Shown piece by piece: positions 19,973 to 28,198 of a DNA stretch of 64,000 nucleotides. Numbering within the stretch: position 1 is the stretch's first letter; each line of letters starts with the position of its first letter. Location of the stretch: assembly GCF_029892045.1 (NCBI RefSeq), contig NZ_CP120367.1, positions 1,984,001 through 2,048,000 on the forward strand. The letters run 5' to 3'. The position numbers were made by a program, and so were the translations under genes. The stretch is from Sinorhizobium numidicum (GTDB taxonomy: Bacteria > Pseudomonadota > Alphaproteobacteria > Rhizobiales > Rhizobiaceae). The notes under the pieces were generated by a model. The model was not told where the DNA came from, did no database searches, and was given only the letters and a program-made list of their open reading frames with translations.

Positions 19973-20557
19973 TCAGACGACGAAATCGAAGCGGCCGAAC
20001 TTGCCGTCGGCGGTGTTGCTGATGTCGAGCAGCAGGCTCTCGGAATAAAGATAGTCCCCGTCGTTGCGCGGCTCGTTCGGAAAGAAGAGCTGCGTCGTCA
20101 GCACCGGGCCTCCCGGGCGTCGCACCCTAAGGTGATAGTGACGGGTCCGCCCGGGATAAAGCGCGGGAACGATGGTGCTGAACCACCAGCGGCCAGCATC
20201 ATCGGTGAACTGGTGGGCGCGTAACCTGAAGCCTTCTAAATCATAGTCGCCGTTCTCGTCCGCATGCCATATCTCTACGAGGCTTTTGCTGATCGGCTGG
20301 CAATCTTCGCTGAGCACGAAACCGGCGAGGGTAATGCGCTCGCCTCCCGGAGAATCGGCAAAGAGTTCATGTCGCAAGGGCGCACTCGGTTTGTAGAAAG
20401 GGCCGGCGGTCCGCGCGAGTGTCAGGTCGTCGTCATCACCGCAGGCAGGTGTCCGTGGCAGTGCCGGCGCCTGTGCCAAAGCCGGCTGGAGCGTGGAAAT
20501 TGGCAGTGCCGGTATCGCGAGGAACGCGGTAAGCAGGGTTCGCCGGGTTGGCAGCAT
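19973..20557 (-). CDS. Intradiol ring-cleavage dioxygenase, exported
   Basis: Secreted member of the protocatechuate/catechol dioxygenase family, 194 residues. A signal with RRTLLTAFLAIPALPIS lies at the start (possible Tat motif TRRTLLTAF). The non-haem Fe(III) ligands are visible: Tyr in ENGDYDLEGF, then Tyr, His, His in LYPGRTRHYHLRV. AAGGAGG lies just before the ATG at 20557. It lies 73 bp downstream of a histidine-kinase gene on the same strand. Exported single-subunit relatives act on aromatic compounds outside the cytoplasm; the substrate here is unknown. Confidence 0.85.
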   Translation of the reverse strand: MLPTRRTLLTAFLAIPALPISTLQPALAQAPALPRTPACGDDDDLTLARTAGPFYKPSAPLRHELFADSPGGERITLAGFVLSEDCQPISKSLVEIWHADENGDYDLEGFRLRAHQFTDDAGRWWFSTIVPALYPGRTRHYHLRVRRPGGPVLTTQLFFPNEPRNDGDYLYSESLLLDISNTADGKFGRFDFVV

Positions 20558-20629
20558 GGCGGCCTCCTTCAAGGATTATCTGGCTTACTGTCGGCTCCGT
20601 TTGCACAATGATCAAGACCCACAAAACGC

Positions 20630-22066
20630 TCAGGCGCCTCGGTCGGACGTGGGCAGCGTAATCGTTGCGCGCAGACCTCTTTCCAGCCGCGACAGGGTGA
20701 TATCGCCGCCGTGATGACGCACGGTCGCCCGTGCGATCGACAGACCCAAACCGACACCGCCCGTTTCCCGATTGCGCGACGATTCCAACCGGAAGAAGGG
20801 CGCGAAAACGCGCTCGAAATCCTTCTCGGCGATGCCCGGGCCTCTATCCTCCACGACAATCTGGACGGAGGAGGGCGTTTCGGCGACCTTCACCCGCGCC
20901 TCGGTACCGTAACGGACGGCGTTTTCGATCAGGTTGCGGGCGGCGCGCCGCAGCCCATCCGGACGGCAGCGATAGGTGATCTTGGGGCTATCGAGAAAGG
21001 TAACTTTCTGCCCGAGTTCGGCGAGATCGTCGCAGAGGCTTTCGATCAGGGCGGTCAGGTCGACCGTTCTCGTCGCCTCGGTTATCGCTTCCTCGCGAGC
21101 GAAGGCGAGCGCCGCCTCGGTCATAGTCTGTATTTCATCGATCGTCGCCAGCATCCGCTGCTGGGCGTCCGTGTCGGAGACGAATTCGGCACGCAGACGC
21201 AGTGAGGTAAGCGGTGTGCGAAGGTCATGGCTGATTGCGGCAAGCATGCGCGTCCTGTCCTCGACGAAGCGGGTAAGACGGGCCTGCATCCGGTTGAACG
21301 CTTCGGCCGTCCGGCGGATATCGTCCGGGCCGGTCTCCGGCAGCGGCGCGATCGATTGGCCCCTGCCGAGAGCTTCCGCAGCGCCCGCCAGGCGGCGCAT
21401 CGGTCGGGCGATGCGCGTGGCGACGATCACGCCGATCAATGCGAGCGTTGCCGCGGTGATGCCGAGCGAAACGAGCGACTGCGTGTTCCAGAGCGCATTG
21501 GGCATGTTCTTGCGATAGACGGAGTTTAGCCATCGTCCGTCGCTAAGCTGAACCGCAAGGCCCATTCCGTGGGAATCGCCAAGCGGCAGATACTTGGCGA
21601 AACGGGGAATCGTCCACACATCGGAGGAAAGCCGCGTCCAGCCTTCGGACGCGATCGCCTTGTCGAATAGATGAAAATTCGTGGCCGACGGCGTCTTGTG
21701 CGGCACTGCGGAGGTCAGTTCGGGCTGGCGATAGGCAGGCAGCAGATTGGGTAGGGGTTCGTCCATTTGTGCGATTGCCCGCCTGCGCCAGGCGATCGCA
21801 TCGACGGGGTCTTCCTCTGACATCCAGAACCGCGTGTAAGTCGTTCCGCTCGCGCGCAAAACATCGGTGTGAAAGCCTGCCGGGATCGACTCAAGCAATG
21901 TCGCAAGCGAGGCCGTTCGGCTGAAAAATTCGCCTTTCGATGCAGCCCGCAAGGCCTTGTCTCGCTCGTCCCAGGAGATCAGAAATCCGATCACCTGCGA
22001 CACGATGAGCGCCGCCAGCAGAAAACAGATGAATTGAGCCGCAAGGCTCTTTCTCCACCATCGCAT
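20630..22066 (-). CDS. EnvZ-type sensor histidine kinase
   Basis: Membrane kinase of 478 residues. A helix at about residues 8-32 (LAAQFICFLLAALIVSQVIG), a periplasmic domain to about 170, a second helix (LVSLGITAATLALIGVIVA), then a HAMP domain (RIARPMRRLAGAAEALGRG) follow. The HisKA site is LAAISHDLRTPLTSLRLRA. ATPase boxes are RNLIENAVRYG, EDRGPGIAEKDFERVF and GGVGLGLSIARATVRHHGG. The start at 22066 overlaps the response-regulator stop by 1 nt (TGATG). Its stimulus is unknown. Confidence 0.92.
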   Translation of the reverse strand: MRWWRKSLAAQFICFLLAALIVSQVIGFLISWDERDKALRAASKGEFFSRTASLATLLESIPAGFHTDVLRASGTTYTRFWMSEEDPVDAIAWRRRAIAQMDEPLPNLLPAYRQPELTSAVPHKTPSATNFHLFDKAIASEGWTRLSSDVWTIPRFAKYLPLGDSHGMGLAVQLSDGRWLNSVYRKNMPNALWNTQSLVSLGITAATLALIGVIVATRIARPMRRLAGAAEALGRGQSIAPLPETGPDDIRRTAEAFNRMQARLTRFVEDRTRMLAAISHDLRTPLTSLRLRAEFVSDTDAQQRMLATIDEIQTMTEAALAFAREEAITEATRTVDLTALIESLCDDLAELGQKVTFLDSPKITYRCRPDGLRRAARNLIENAVRYGTEARVKVAETPSSVQIVVEDRGPGIAEKDFERVFAPFFRLESSRNRETGGVGLGLSIARATVRHHGGDITLSRLERGLRATITLPTSDRGA

Positions 22067-22785
22067 CAGTAAGCTTCTACCTCTGCCACGAAGCTGTACC
22101 CTCCGCCCCAATGCGTCTTGATCAAAGATGGGTTCTTCGGGTCGCTCTCGATCTTCTTGCGCAAGCGGCTGACCTGATTGTCGATGCTACGATCGAAGCT
22201 CTCGGCGGCTCGCCCGGCGGTCAGGTCAAGAAGCTGGTCGCGGCTGAGCACCAGGCCGGGGTGATCGAGGAATGCCTTGAGGAGACGGAACTCAGCCGTG
22301 CTCAGCGCCACGCTGACGCCGTCGTGTCCAAGCAGTTCTCGCCGGCCGGTGTCGAGTTCCCATGTGTCGAAGCGGATCATCTTGGCCCTTATGCCGCCGC
22401 GCTGCGGCGGAAGGCTGTTGACGCGCCTGAGCACTGCCCTGATCCTCGCCAGGAGTTCGCGCGGATTGAACGGCTTTGTCACATAATCATCGGCGCCGAG
22501 TTCCAATCCGACTATCCGATCCGTTCCGTCCGCCATCGCCGTCAGAAAAATGACCGGCAGGTCCGTCGTCGTGCGCAACTGCCGACAGACGGTGAGGCCA
22601 TCCTCGCCGGGCATCATGATGTCGAGCACGACAAGGTCAGGTGCGCCCTTTTCCAAGAGACGCCGAAGCGCTTCGCCGCTTTCGGCGACGGAAACGCGAT
22701 AGCCCTGTTGCGTGAGATACTTCCCGACCAGGTCGCGAATGTCGCGATGATCGTCCACAACAGCGATATGAGGTGTAGATTGCAT
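22066..22785 (-). CDS. OmpR-family response regulator
   Basis: Regulator of 239 residues, the standard OmpR/PhoB length. The receiver has VVDDHRDIRDL, phospho-aspartate in LVVLDIMMPGEDGL, and lysine in YVTKPFNPRELLARI. The winged helix (about 140-235) has LSTAEFRLLKAFLDHPG and DRSIDNQVSRLRKKIE. A longer in-frame start exists (22863), but homologous length and the start of the receiver favour this ATG. First gene of a three-gene run with the kinase and, probably, the exported dioxygenase. Confidence 0.92.
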   Translation of the reverse strand: MQSTPHIAVVDDHRDIRDLVGKYLTQQGYRVSVAESGEALRRLLEKGAPDLVVLDIMMPGEDGLTVCRQLRTTTDLPVIFLTAMADGTDRIVGLELGADDYVTKPFNPRELLARIRAVLRRVNSLPPQRGGIRAKMIRFDTWELDTGRRELLGHDGVSVALSTAEFRLLKAFLDHPGLVLSRDQLLDLTAGRAAESFDRSIDNQVSRLRKKIESDPKNPSLIKTHWGGGYSFVAEVEAY

Positions 22786-23159
22786 CTTATCGTCCGGGCG
22801 GAAGTTGTCCTTAGAAACACATATCGCCGTCGGCCGGCGTCCGCACTCGAAAAAATGTATCAAAGAGTGTCAATTGCGAAACTCCGGAGTGGGCGACAGC
22901 ATCCTAGGCACGTCGATATTGCGTCGCAACACCATGAAAACTGCGGCCCGCAGTGTGCCATTCTTAAAAGACGTTACTCTCGCGCTGATACACTTTGGCA
23001 CGAACGGCCCATCGGGTCGCATAACCGTGCGACAAGTCACGCTTAGGTTCTCCCCTGTCCTAAGTCGTGCGGTTCCCCGCACCAGTTGGACTTCGTCGCC
23101 GTCGCGCCCGATCTCTCCCAGATCGGGGCGCAACGGGAAAACGGACAAAGGAGAATTCC
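22786..23159. other. Divergent promoter region
   Basis: About 375 bp between the divergent response-regulator and 90-residue exported-protein genes. It must carry both promoters. AAAGGAG at about 23148-23153 is the Shine-Dalgarno of the plus-strand gene. No gene is supported here. Confidence 0.45.
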
Positions 23160-23432
23160 ATGACCACCAAACACTACATCGTTCCCGCCGTTGTTTCGTT
23201 CGTCACACTTGCGAGTGTCGGTACCGCTTTCGCTGGCGGCGACTACTACGAAGGCGTCGACATCAGCGCCAAGCGGGAGCCTTCTTCACCCACGCAGAAG
23301 ACTGATCGTGGGGTGACCGGGGCCATTCGCGCGAATGCCGCCACCTACGGCTTTCCGCATAGTGCCGAACCGGCCCCCGTGGTCGCCAAGGGCGGTGAAG
23401 GCGAATACTACAAGGGTATCAGCCGTCGCTGA
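23160..23432 (+). CDS. Small exported protein
   Basis: Protein of 90 residues with a clean signal peptide (MTTKHYIVPAVVSFVTLASV, cut after TAFA). The mature part of about 65 residues begins GGDYYEGVDIS and ends GGEGEYYKGISRR, so a (G)xYYxGhS motif occurs at both ends. AAAGGAG lies 6 nt before the ATG. No family function is recognised. It is probably periplasmic, and the paired motif suggests the product of an ancient internal duplication or two identical contact sites. Confidence 0.7.
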   Translation: MTTKHYIVPAVVSFVTLASVGTAFAGGDYYEGVDISAKREPSSPTQKTDRGVTGAIRANAATYGFPHSAEPAPVVAKGGEGEYYKGISRR

Positions 23433-23619
23433 TGCAAACGGTCGCGGGCGCTTCGGCGCCCGCGTGCCTTTGAGGTCCGATTTGACTGGCTGGCATCTGC
23501 GAGCCGCAAGCCACAGCCGCCGCGGGCACGGACGATAACACGCTTCCGATGTCTTTGACGCCTTGAAGAGGTTCTTTGCATCCTGTAGGTCGGGGCGGGT
23601 ATCCTGGAACGGAAGTCGA

Positions 23620-23880
23620 ATGAAAATGGGCGCGCGTGATCGCTATTCTAGGAAGCTCGAATGCTCGAAGTGCGGAGCTTCCGCCTTCGCCGACGCATCA
23701 GAGGATGACGACCCTCAGCGCAAGAATGCAGGGTTCAAAGTTGACCGGATGCCGCAAGGCTTCTCGACAGATCGCCCCTCGGCCGATCCGACGAAGCACA
23801 TGATCCGTTGCCGTTGCGGCAGTGTCTTTCCCTTCAAGCGAAAGACTGTTTACGCGACGGGAGGCGAACCGCGCGGCTGA
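23620..23880 (+). CDS. Small zinc-ribbon-like protein
   Basis: Protein of 86 residues with two cysteine pairs, CSKCGAS near residue 16 and CRCGSVF near residue 67, spaced as in a zinc ribbon. GGAAG lies 4 nt before the ATG at 23620; an in-frame ATG at 23563 is less likely. No signal peptide or membrane segment. Function is unknown; a nucleic-acid or protein contact role would be typical for the fold. Confidence 0.6.
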   Translation: MKMGARDRYSRKLECSKCGASAFADASEDDDPQRKNAGFKVDRMPQGFSTDRPSADPTKHMIRCRCGSVFPFKRKTVYATGGEPRG

Positions 23881-24295
23881 CGGAAATTTAGCGGCGCCGA
23901 ACAGGTACACACGTTCTGCCAATACTTAAGACTTGAAGCCGCCACATTGGTATTCTACAGGAGGATAACCTGCGTGGTCGCCCCTAAAGCAAGTCGTTGG
24001 TTGCGCAATCAAGGGTCGCGAGTTCCATAGCGGCACATCCTTCGAACGATCTCCTCAAGCAATCGCGTCCAAGCTCTGCCTGGCGGCGACAGGACCAGAT
24101 GCAAGACCAATTTGAACTGAAACCATTTGGCGCGGACGCTCCACCAATCACCGAACCGAGATCAGCGAATCTCTCGATAGCCCCCGCGACCGTGGGGTTT
24201 TCCGCGAGGAGTCGTGCAGGATCGCGCCGACGAGATCGACTGGAGCGACGGTTCATCGTTCCCCATCACCCGAAGGAGCAGGCTGCATAGACGGC
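23881..24295. other. Intergenic stretch without a supported gene
   Basis: About 415 bp. A plus-strand frame at 23997-24290 has no ribosome site and no recognisable protein pattern. The promoter for the DUF4167-desaturase pair should lie here. Confidence 0.4.
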
Positions 24296-24538
24296 TTGAA
24301 GAAGATCATTAACAAACAACAGTCCACCATACGGTCGAAGAGAAGTGCCAAACGCCACTCTCGTCAAACAGCCACACCCCGCGACCTGAAGCAATGCTAC
24401 GAACGTTATATGGCGCTCGCCGACGAAAAGGCGCTATCCGGCGATCGGGTCGAAGCTGAAAACTACTACCAGCATGCGGAGCATTATTTCCGCACAGCCG
24501 CGGCCGCCGCCCGCCTGCAGGAAACGCCCCACCGATGA
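24296..24538 (+). CDS. DUF4167-like small basic protein
   Basis: Protein of 80 residues. The N-terminal third is Lys/Arg/Gln-rich (KKIINKQQSTIRSKRSAKRH). The rest matches the core of DUF4167: YERYMALADEKALSGDRVEA, then AENYYQHAEHYFR. The start is probably TTG at 24296; AAGGAG is present but about 20 nt upstream, so the true start is uncertain. DUF4167 proteins in rhizobia are putative RNA-binding proteins. Its stop overlaps the desaturase ATG by 4 bp, an unexpected coupling. Confidence 0.65.
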   Translation: MKKIINKQQSTIRSKRSAKRHSRQTATPRDLKQCYERYMALADEKALSGDRVEAENYYQHAEHYFRTAAAAARLQETPHR

Positions 24539-25575
24539 CCGCTGCGACGACTTTCGAACAAGCATCCTCCGTCTCCGACGAAAAACACTGGCTCAAGATC
24601 ACCGCGAAATACCGCAAGCCTCACCTCCGGCGCAGTGCGTTCGAACTTGCCGTGACGGCCATTCCGTTCGCCATTCTCTGGACCTGCTCATTGGTCGCGG
24701 CTCATTATGGCTTCTGGTTCGGCCTCATCCTGAACATTGCCGCGGCCGCGTTTCTGCTTCGGTTGTTCATGATTCAGCACGATTGCGGTCACGGCTCCTT
24801 CTTTGCGCATCGGCGTATGGACGACTGGACCGGCCGGCTGATCGGCGTTCTGACTTTGACCCCTTACGATTGCTGGAAGCGAGGGCATGCGGAGCATCAC
24901 GCCTCGGCTGGCAATCTGGACGAGAGGGGTGTTGGCGACATCACCACGCTGACGATCGGCGAATACCGGGCGCTGTCCGGTTGGGGACGGCTCTGCTATC
25001 GCCTTTACCGGCACCCTCTCGTCATGTTCGGGCTCGGGCCGGCGTGGCTGTTCCTCTTCAAGCATCGATTGCCCTTCGGTATGATGCGCTCCGGAGCCCT
25101 GCCGTGGGTTTCGACCATGGCGACCAATGCCGCAGTTGCAGTCACGGCGGCGCTCTTGATGTGGGCAGTCGGCGTGGTCCCCTTTCTACTCGTTCACCTG
25201 CCGATCGTTCTGATGGCCGCTGCAGCCGGCGTTTGGCTCTTTTACATTCAGCACCAATTCGAGGAGACGCACTGGTCGAGACCGCCGGAATGGCGGTTTC
25301 CGCAGGCTGCGCTCCACGGCGCATCCCATTACGATCTGCCGCCCGTTTTGAGATGGATAACCGGCAACATCGGAATTCATCACGTGCACCATCTATCGAG
25401 CAGGATACCCTATTACCGCCTAACGGAAGTCCTCAAGGATCATCCGGAACTGAGCGATTTCGGCCGCATTTCGCTGATGGACAGCCTCCGCTGCGTGAAG
25501 CTTGTGCTTTGGGACGAGGAAAACCGGCGGCTCGTTTCCTTCCGTGCGGCGAAACGGGCAGGGGCGCTATCGTGA
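24535..25575 (+). CDS. Fatty acid desaturase (acyl-lipid type)
   Basis: Integral-membrane di-iron desaturase of 346 residues. The three histidine boxes are HDCGH (about 82-86), HAEHH (118-122) and HHVHH (about 283-287), with hydrophobic helices between. The spacing and the third box fit omega-6/delta-12-type acyl-lipid desaturases, although regiochemistry cannot be read from sequence. It would introduce a double bond into membrane lipid acyl chains using a ferredoxin-type donor. ATGA overlap with the DUF4167-like gene; RIME copy 3 follows the stop by a few bases. Confidence 0.9.
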   Translation: MTAATTFEQASSVSDEKHWLKITAKYRKPHLRRSAFELAVTAIPFAILWTCSLVAAHYGFWFGLILNIAAAAFLLRLFMIQHDCGHGSFFAHRRMDDWTGRLIGVLTLTPYDCWKRGHAEHHASAGNLDERGVGDITTLTIGEYRALSGWGRLCYRLYRHPLVMFGLGPAWLFLFKHRLPFGMMRSGALPWVSTMATNAAVAVTAALLMWAVGVVPFLLVHLPIVLMAAAAGVWLFYIQHQFEETHWSRPPEWRFPQAALHGASHYDLPPVLRWITGNIGIHHVHHLSSRIPYYRLTEVLKDHPELSDFGRISLMDSLRCVKLVLWDEENRRLVSFRAAKRAGALS

Positions 25576-25577
25576 TT

Positions 25578-25715
25578 TCTACAGCGCCGCGCGTCCAATT
25601 AGACGCGCAAAGTCGCTGTAGCACTTTGATTCCTTAAATCGATTCCGATTTAAGGAATCATGCAGTAGCATCGGCCAGCGAGCTTTCTGCGTCTGAAAGA
25701 CGGACGGCGCTGTAG
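25578..25715. repeat. RIME-type intergenic element, copy 3
   Basis: Two CTACAGCG...CGCTGTAG hairpin modules flank a central TTCCTTAAATCGATTCCGAT dyad. The first module is CTACAGCGCCGCGCGTCC paired with GACGCGCAAAGTCGCTGTAG. It is the longest of the four copies, with both outer modules kept. Confidence 0.85.
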
Positions 25716-25738
25716 AGAAGTATCAGGGCACAAAGCAA

Positions 25739-25761
25739 AAGAGCCTCGGCGAGAGGCTCTT
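25739..25761. terminator. Hairpin terminator
   Basis: A perfect 9-bp stem, AAGAGCCTC / GAGGCTCTT, with a GGCGA loop. On the minus strand it is followed by TTTGCTTTG; on the plus strand a weaker GGGATTGTTT follows. It lies downstream of the desaturase gene and RIME copy 3, and separates them from minC. Confidence 0.65.
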
Positions 25762-26036
25762 GGGATTGTTTAGACTCATCCGCGTCACTTAAGCACGGAG
25801 CGAACTTTGCAGCTCCGCGAAGGTCACCGCGGCGGAGTAAAATAAATATAATCAAGAGCTACGGCGGATTCAAGATCTGTCGTCCCATGGACGTCGGCAC
25901 AATCCCGACTCACCCGTCGCCCGTAAACAGCGACTCTCGCTATGGCAATGCTCCAGCTCGCCACTACGCTCGCCGTGACCTTCACCACCGAAAATCGGCG
26001 ATCTCGGATCCTTCAGCCTGATGCAGGGTACGGAGG

Positions 26037-26052
26037 TTAACCATTTGTTAAC
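26037..26052 (+). promoter_or_regulatory. CtrA box upstream of minC
   Basis: TTAACCATTTGTTAAC is an exact full CtrA site (TTAA-N7-TTAAC), 41 bp before the minC start. CtrA is the alphaproteobacterial cell-cycle regulator, and S. meliloti minCD is reported to be a direct CtrA target. The site suggests timed expression of the division-site selector. Confidence 0.8.
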
Positions 26053-26092
26053 CATCGTTCACGTAAATCTTAGCAACGAAAAATTAACGTAG

Positions 26093-26845
26093 ATGACCAA
26101 AGTGCTAACTGACACTCGTTCAATCCGCATAAAGGGCCGCTCGTTCCTGGCGCTCGTGCTTTCGCCGGAGCTGCCTCTTGATGGCTGGCTCGGCCGGCTC
26201 GACGACCTGGCCGCGCGTTCGGCAGGCTTTTTCTTGGGACGCCCCGTGGTCCTCGACGTCGCGGATCTCGAGATCAACCGGCCGCAGTTGAAAGACCTGA
26301 TTGCCGAGCTTGGTAATCGGAACGTGCGGATCATGGGCATAGAGGGAGCGCGTCCATCGCTGCTTGAAGCGGGCATGCCGCCGGCCATGAAGGGCGGGCG
26401 GCCCGCTCCCGATTTCGAAGTGCCGTCGGCCGAGCCGGCTGCCGACGCGCCGAAGGCCGACAATGACGGATCCGCCGCACCCGTCGCGCATCCGGAACCG
26501 CAGCCGGTGAGGGCAACGTCGTCGATCGTCATCAAGGAGCCGGTACGGTCTGGACAGTCAGTGATCTTTCCGGAAGGCGACGTCACGGTCATCGGATCGG
26601 TCGCATCGGGCGCGGAAGTCATCGCGGGCGGTTCAGTCCATATCTACGGGACGCTGCGCGGACGGGCGCTGGCGGGCTCCGTCGGCAACGCCTCGGCGCG
26701 CATCTTTTGCCGCAAGCTGGAAGCGGAGCTTCTGGCAATCGACGGCGTCTACAAGACGGCTGACGATATGGCACCCAACCTTCGCGGACAAGCTGTCCAG
26801 CTCTGGCTCGAAGGCGATGCGATCATGGCAGAGAAACTTAACTGA
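26093..26845 (+). CDS. minC: Septum site-determining protein MinC
   Basis: FtsZ-polymerisation inhibitor of 250 residues. The N-terminal domain (about 8-100) has RSIRIKGRSFLALVLSPELP. A Pro/Ala-rich linker (about 105-150) follows. The C-terminal beta-helix dimerisation domain reads VRSGQSVIFPEGDVTVIGSV, GAEVIAGGSVHIYGTLRGRA, then AGSVGNASARIFCRKLEAEL. It works with MinD and MinE to keep the Z-ring away from the poles. The Shine-Dalgarno is weak. A CtrA box lies just upstream. First gene of minCDE. Confidence 0.95.
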   Translation: MTKVLTDTRSIRIKGRSFLALVLSPELPLDGWLGRLDDLAARSAGFFLGRPVVLDVADLEINRPQLKDLIAELGNRNVRIMGIEGARPSLLEAGMPPAMKGGRPAPDFEVPSAEPAADAPKADNDGSAAPVAHPEPQPVRATSSIVIKEPVRSGQSVIFPEGDVTVIGSVASGAEVIAGGSVHIYGTLRGRALAGSVGNASARIFCRKLEAELLAIDGVYKTADDMAPNLRGQAVQLWLEGDAIMAEKLN

Positions 26846-26877
26846 GCCGGCTGTCGGCCAGCAGACAGGAGGGCAAG

Positions 26878-27693
26878 ATGGCGAAAGTAATCGTGGTCAC
26901 ATCGGGTAAGGGCGGCGTCGGCAAGACTACGTCGACCGCCGCGCTCGGTGCGGCGTTGGCGCAGCGAAACGAGAAGACGGTCGTCGTGGATTTCGACGTC
27001 GGCCTGCGCAATCTCGACCTTGTCATGGGTGCCGAGCGCAGGGTCGTCTATGACCTCGTAAACGTCATTCAGGGCGACGCCAAGCTGCCGCAGGCGCTGA
27101 TCCGCGACAAGCGGCTGGAAACGCTCTATCTGCTGCCGGCATCGCAGACCCGGGACAAGGACAGCCTGACGGCGGAGGGCGTCGAGCGGGTGATGGCCGA
27201 CCTGAAGAGGCACTTCGACTGGATCATCTGCGACAGCCCGGCCGGAATCGAGCGGGGTGCGACGCTCGCGATGCGCCACGCCGACATGGCAGTGATCGTG
27301 ACCAATCCCGAAGTCTCGTCGGTTCGTGATTCGGATCGCATCATCGGGCTCCTGGACTCCAAGACGGAACGGGCGGAGCGCGGAGAAAGGGTGGAGAAGC
27401 ATCTGCTTCTGACCCGCTACGATGCAAACCGCGCTGAGCGGGGCGACATGCTGAAGGTCGACGACGTCCTCGAAATTCTGTCGATCCCGCTGCTCGGCAT
27501 CATTCCCGAGAGCATGGACGTCTTGCGTGCTTCCAATATCGGCGCGCCGGTCACCCTCGCCGACAGCCGCAGTGCACCGGCGCTCGCCTATCTCGACGCC
27601 GCACGCCGGCTCGCCGGCGAAACTGTGCCGATCGTTATCCCGGGCGAAAAGCGCGGCCTATTCGGCAAGATATTCGGACGGAGGGCAGCATGA
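26878..27693 (+). CDS. minD: Septum site-determining ATPase MinD
   Basis: Deviant Walker A ATPase of 271 residues. [11 protein letters not shown] at residues 9-19 includes the signature lysine (Lys11). [20 protein letters not shown] and the Walker B region [15 protein letters not shown] are typical. The C-terminal amphipathic membrane-targeting helix is [13 protein letters not shown]-bound MinD recruits MinC to the membrane and is released by MinE. The last 4 bp overlap minE (ATGA). Confidence 0.97.
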   Translation: MAKVIVVTSGKGGVGKTTSTAALGAALAQRNEKTVVVDFDVGLRNLDLVMGAERRVVYDLVNVIQGDAKLPQALIRDKRLETLYLLPASQTRDKDSLTAEGVERVMADLKRHFDWIICDSPAGIERGATLAMRHADMAVIVTNPEVSSVRDSDRIIGLLDSKTERAERGERVEKHLLLTRYDANRAERGDMLKVDDVLEILSIPLLGIIPESMDVLRASNIGAPVTLADSRSAPALAYLDAARRLAGETVPIVIPGEKRGLFGKIFGRRAA

Positions 27694-27953
27694 GCATATT
27701 CCGTTTCTTCAACAAGCAGACTTCGGCACCGACGGCACGCGAGCGCCTGCAGGTGCTGCTCGCTCATGAGCGATCCTCGGTCGGTCATTCGGACCTAGTG
27801 GCGCTTCTGAGAGAGGAGATCCTCGCCGTTCTTGCCAAGCACGTGCAGGTCGAGGGCGACAGAGTCAGCGTCAAGATGGACCGCGGCGAACAGGTCTCGA
27901 CACTGGAAATCGACATCGAGATCCCGCTAACCGCTGGCGTGCGGGCGGCTTAA
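27690..27953 (+). CDS. minE: Cell division topological specificity factor MinE
   Basis: Protein of 87 residues, the usual MinE length. The N-terminal membrane and MinD-binding segment reads [20 protein letters not shown], followed by [11 protein letters not shown]. The C-terminal domain has [16 protein letters not shown] and LEIDIEIPL. It stimulates MinD ATPase and drives the oscillation. Translationally coupled to minD by the 4-bp overlap. Confidence 0.96.
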   Translation: MSIFRFFNKQTSAPTARERLQVLLAHERSSVGHSDLVALLREEILAVLAKHVQVEGDRVSVKMDRGEQVSTLEIDIEIPLTAGVRAA

Positions 27954-27966
27954 CCACAGCCGCCCG
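27942..27966 (+). terminator. Hairpin at the end of minE
   Basis: A 9-bp stem, CGGGCGGCT / AGCCGCCCG, with a 7-nt loop, spans the minE stop codon. No strong U-run follows, so termination efficiency is uncertain. It is the only hairpin seen between minE and the convergent hydroxylase operon. Confidence 0.45.
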
Positions 27967-28198
27967 TCGCTGTTCATCGGAAAGCGCTCCCTCAAGTGGC
28001 TCCATACTTCCTGATGGGAAGCGGAGCCACGGAAGCGATGAGAGAGTGGTCAACCGTAGAGGTTGTGCGAGGCGTTGCCACACGCTCCGTCCAAGAAAGC
28101 GCTGCTCGGGCTTGGCGTCACACTTATCCCGGAGCCCCCAAGGGCTGCCTTATGTGGGCAGTGGGGAACCTACGTCCCGTTCCTGCGGGTTCGCTCCG

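Noticed and set aside
23997..24290. Plus-strand frame of 97 codons before the DUF4167-like gene
   Set aside because: No ribosome site, irregular composition, no similarity to any family I recognise.
25658..25855. Minus-strand frame of 65 codons with a hydrophobic stretch
   Set aside because: It is built from RIME copy 3 and the hairpin terminator; the apparent helix is a by-product of the repeat.
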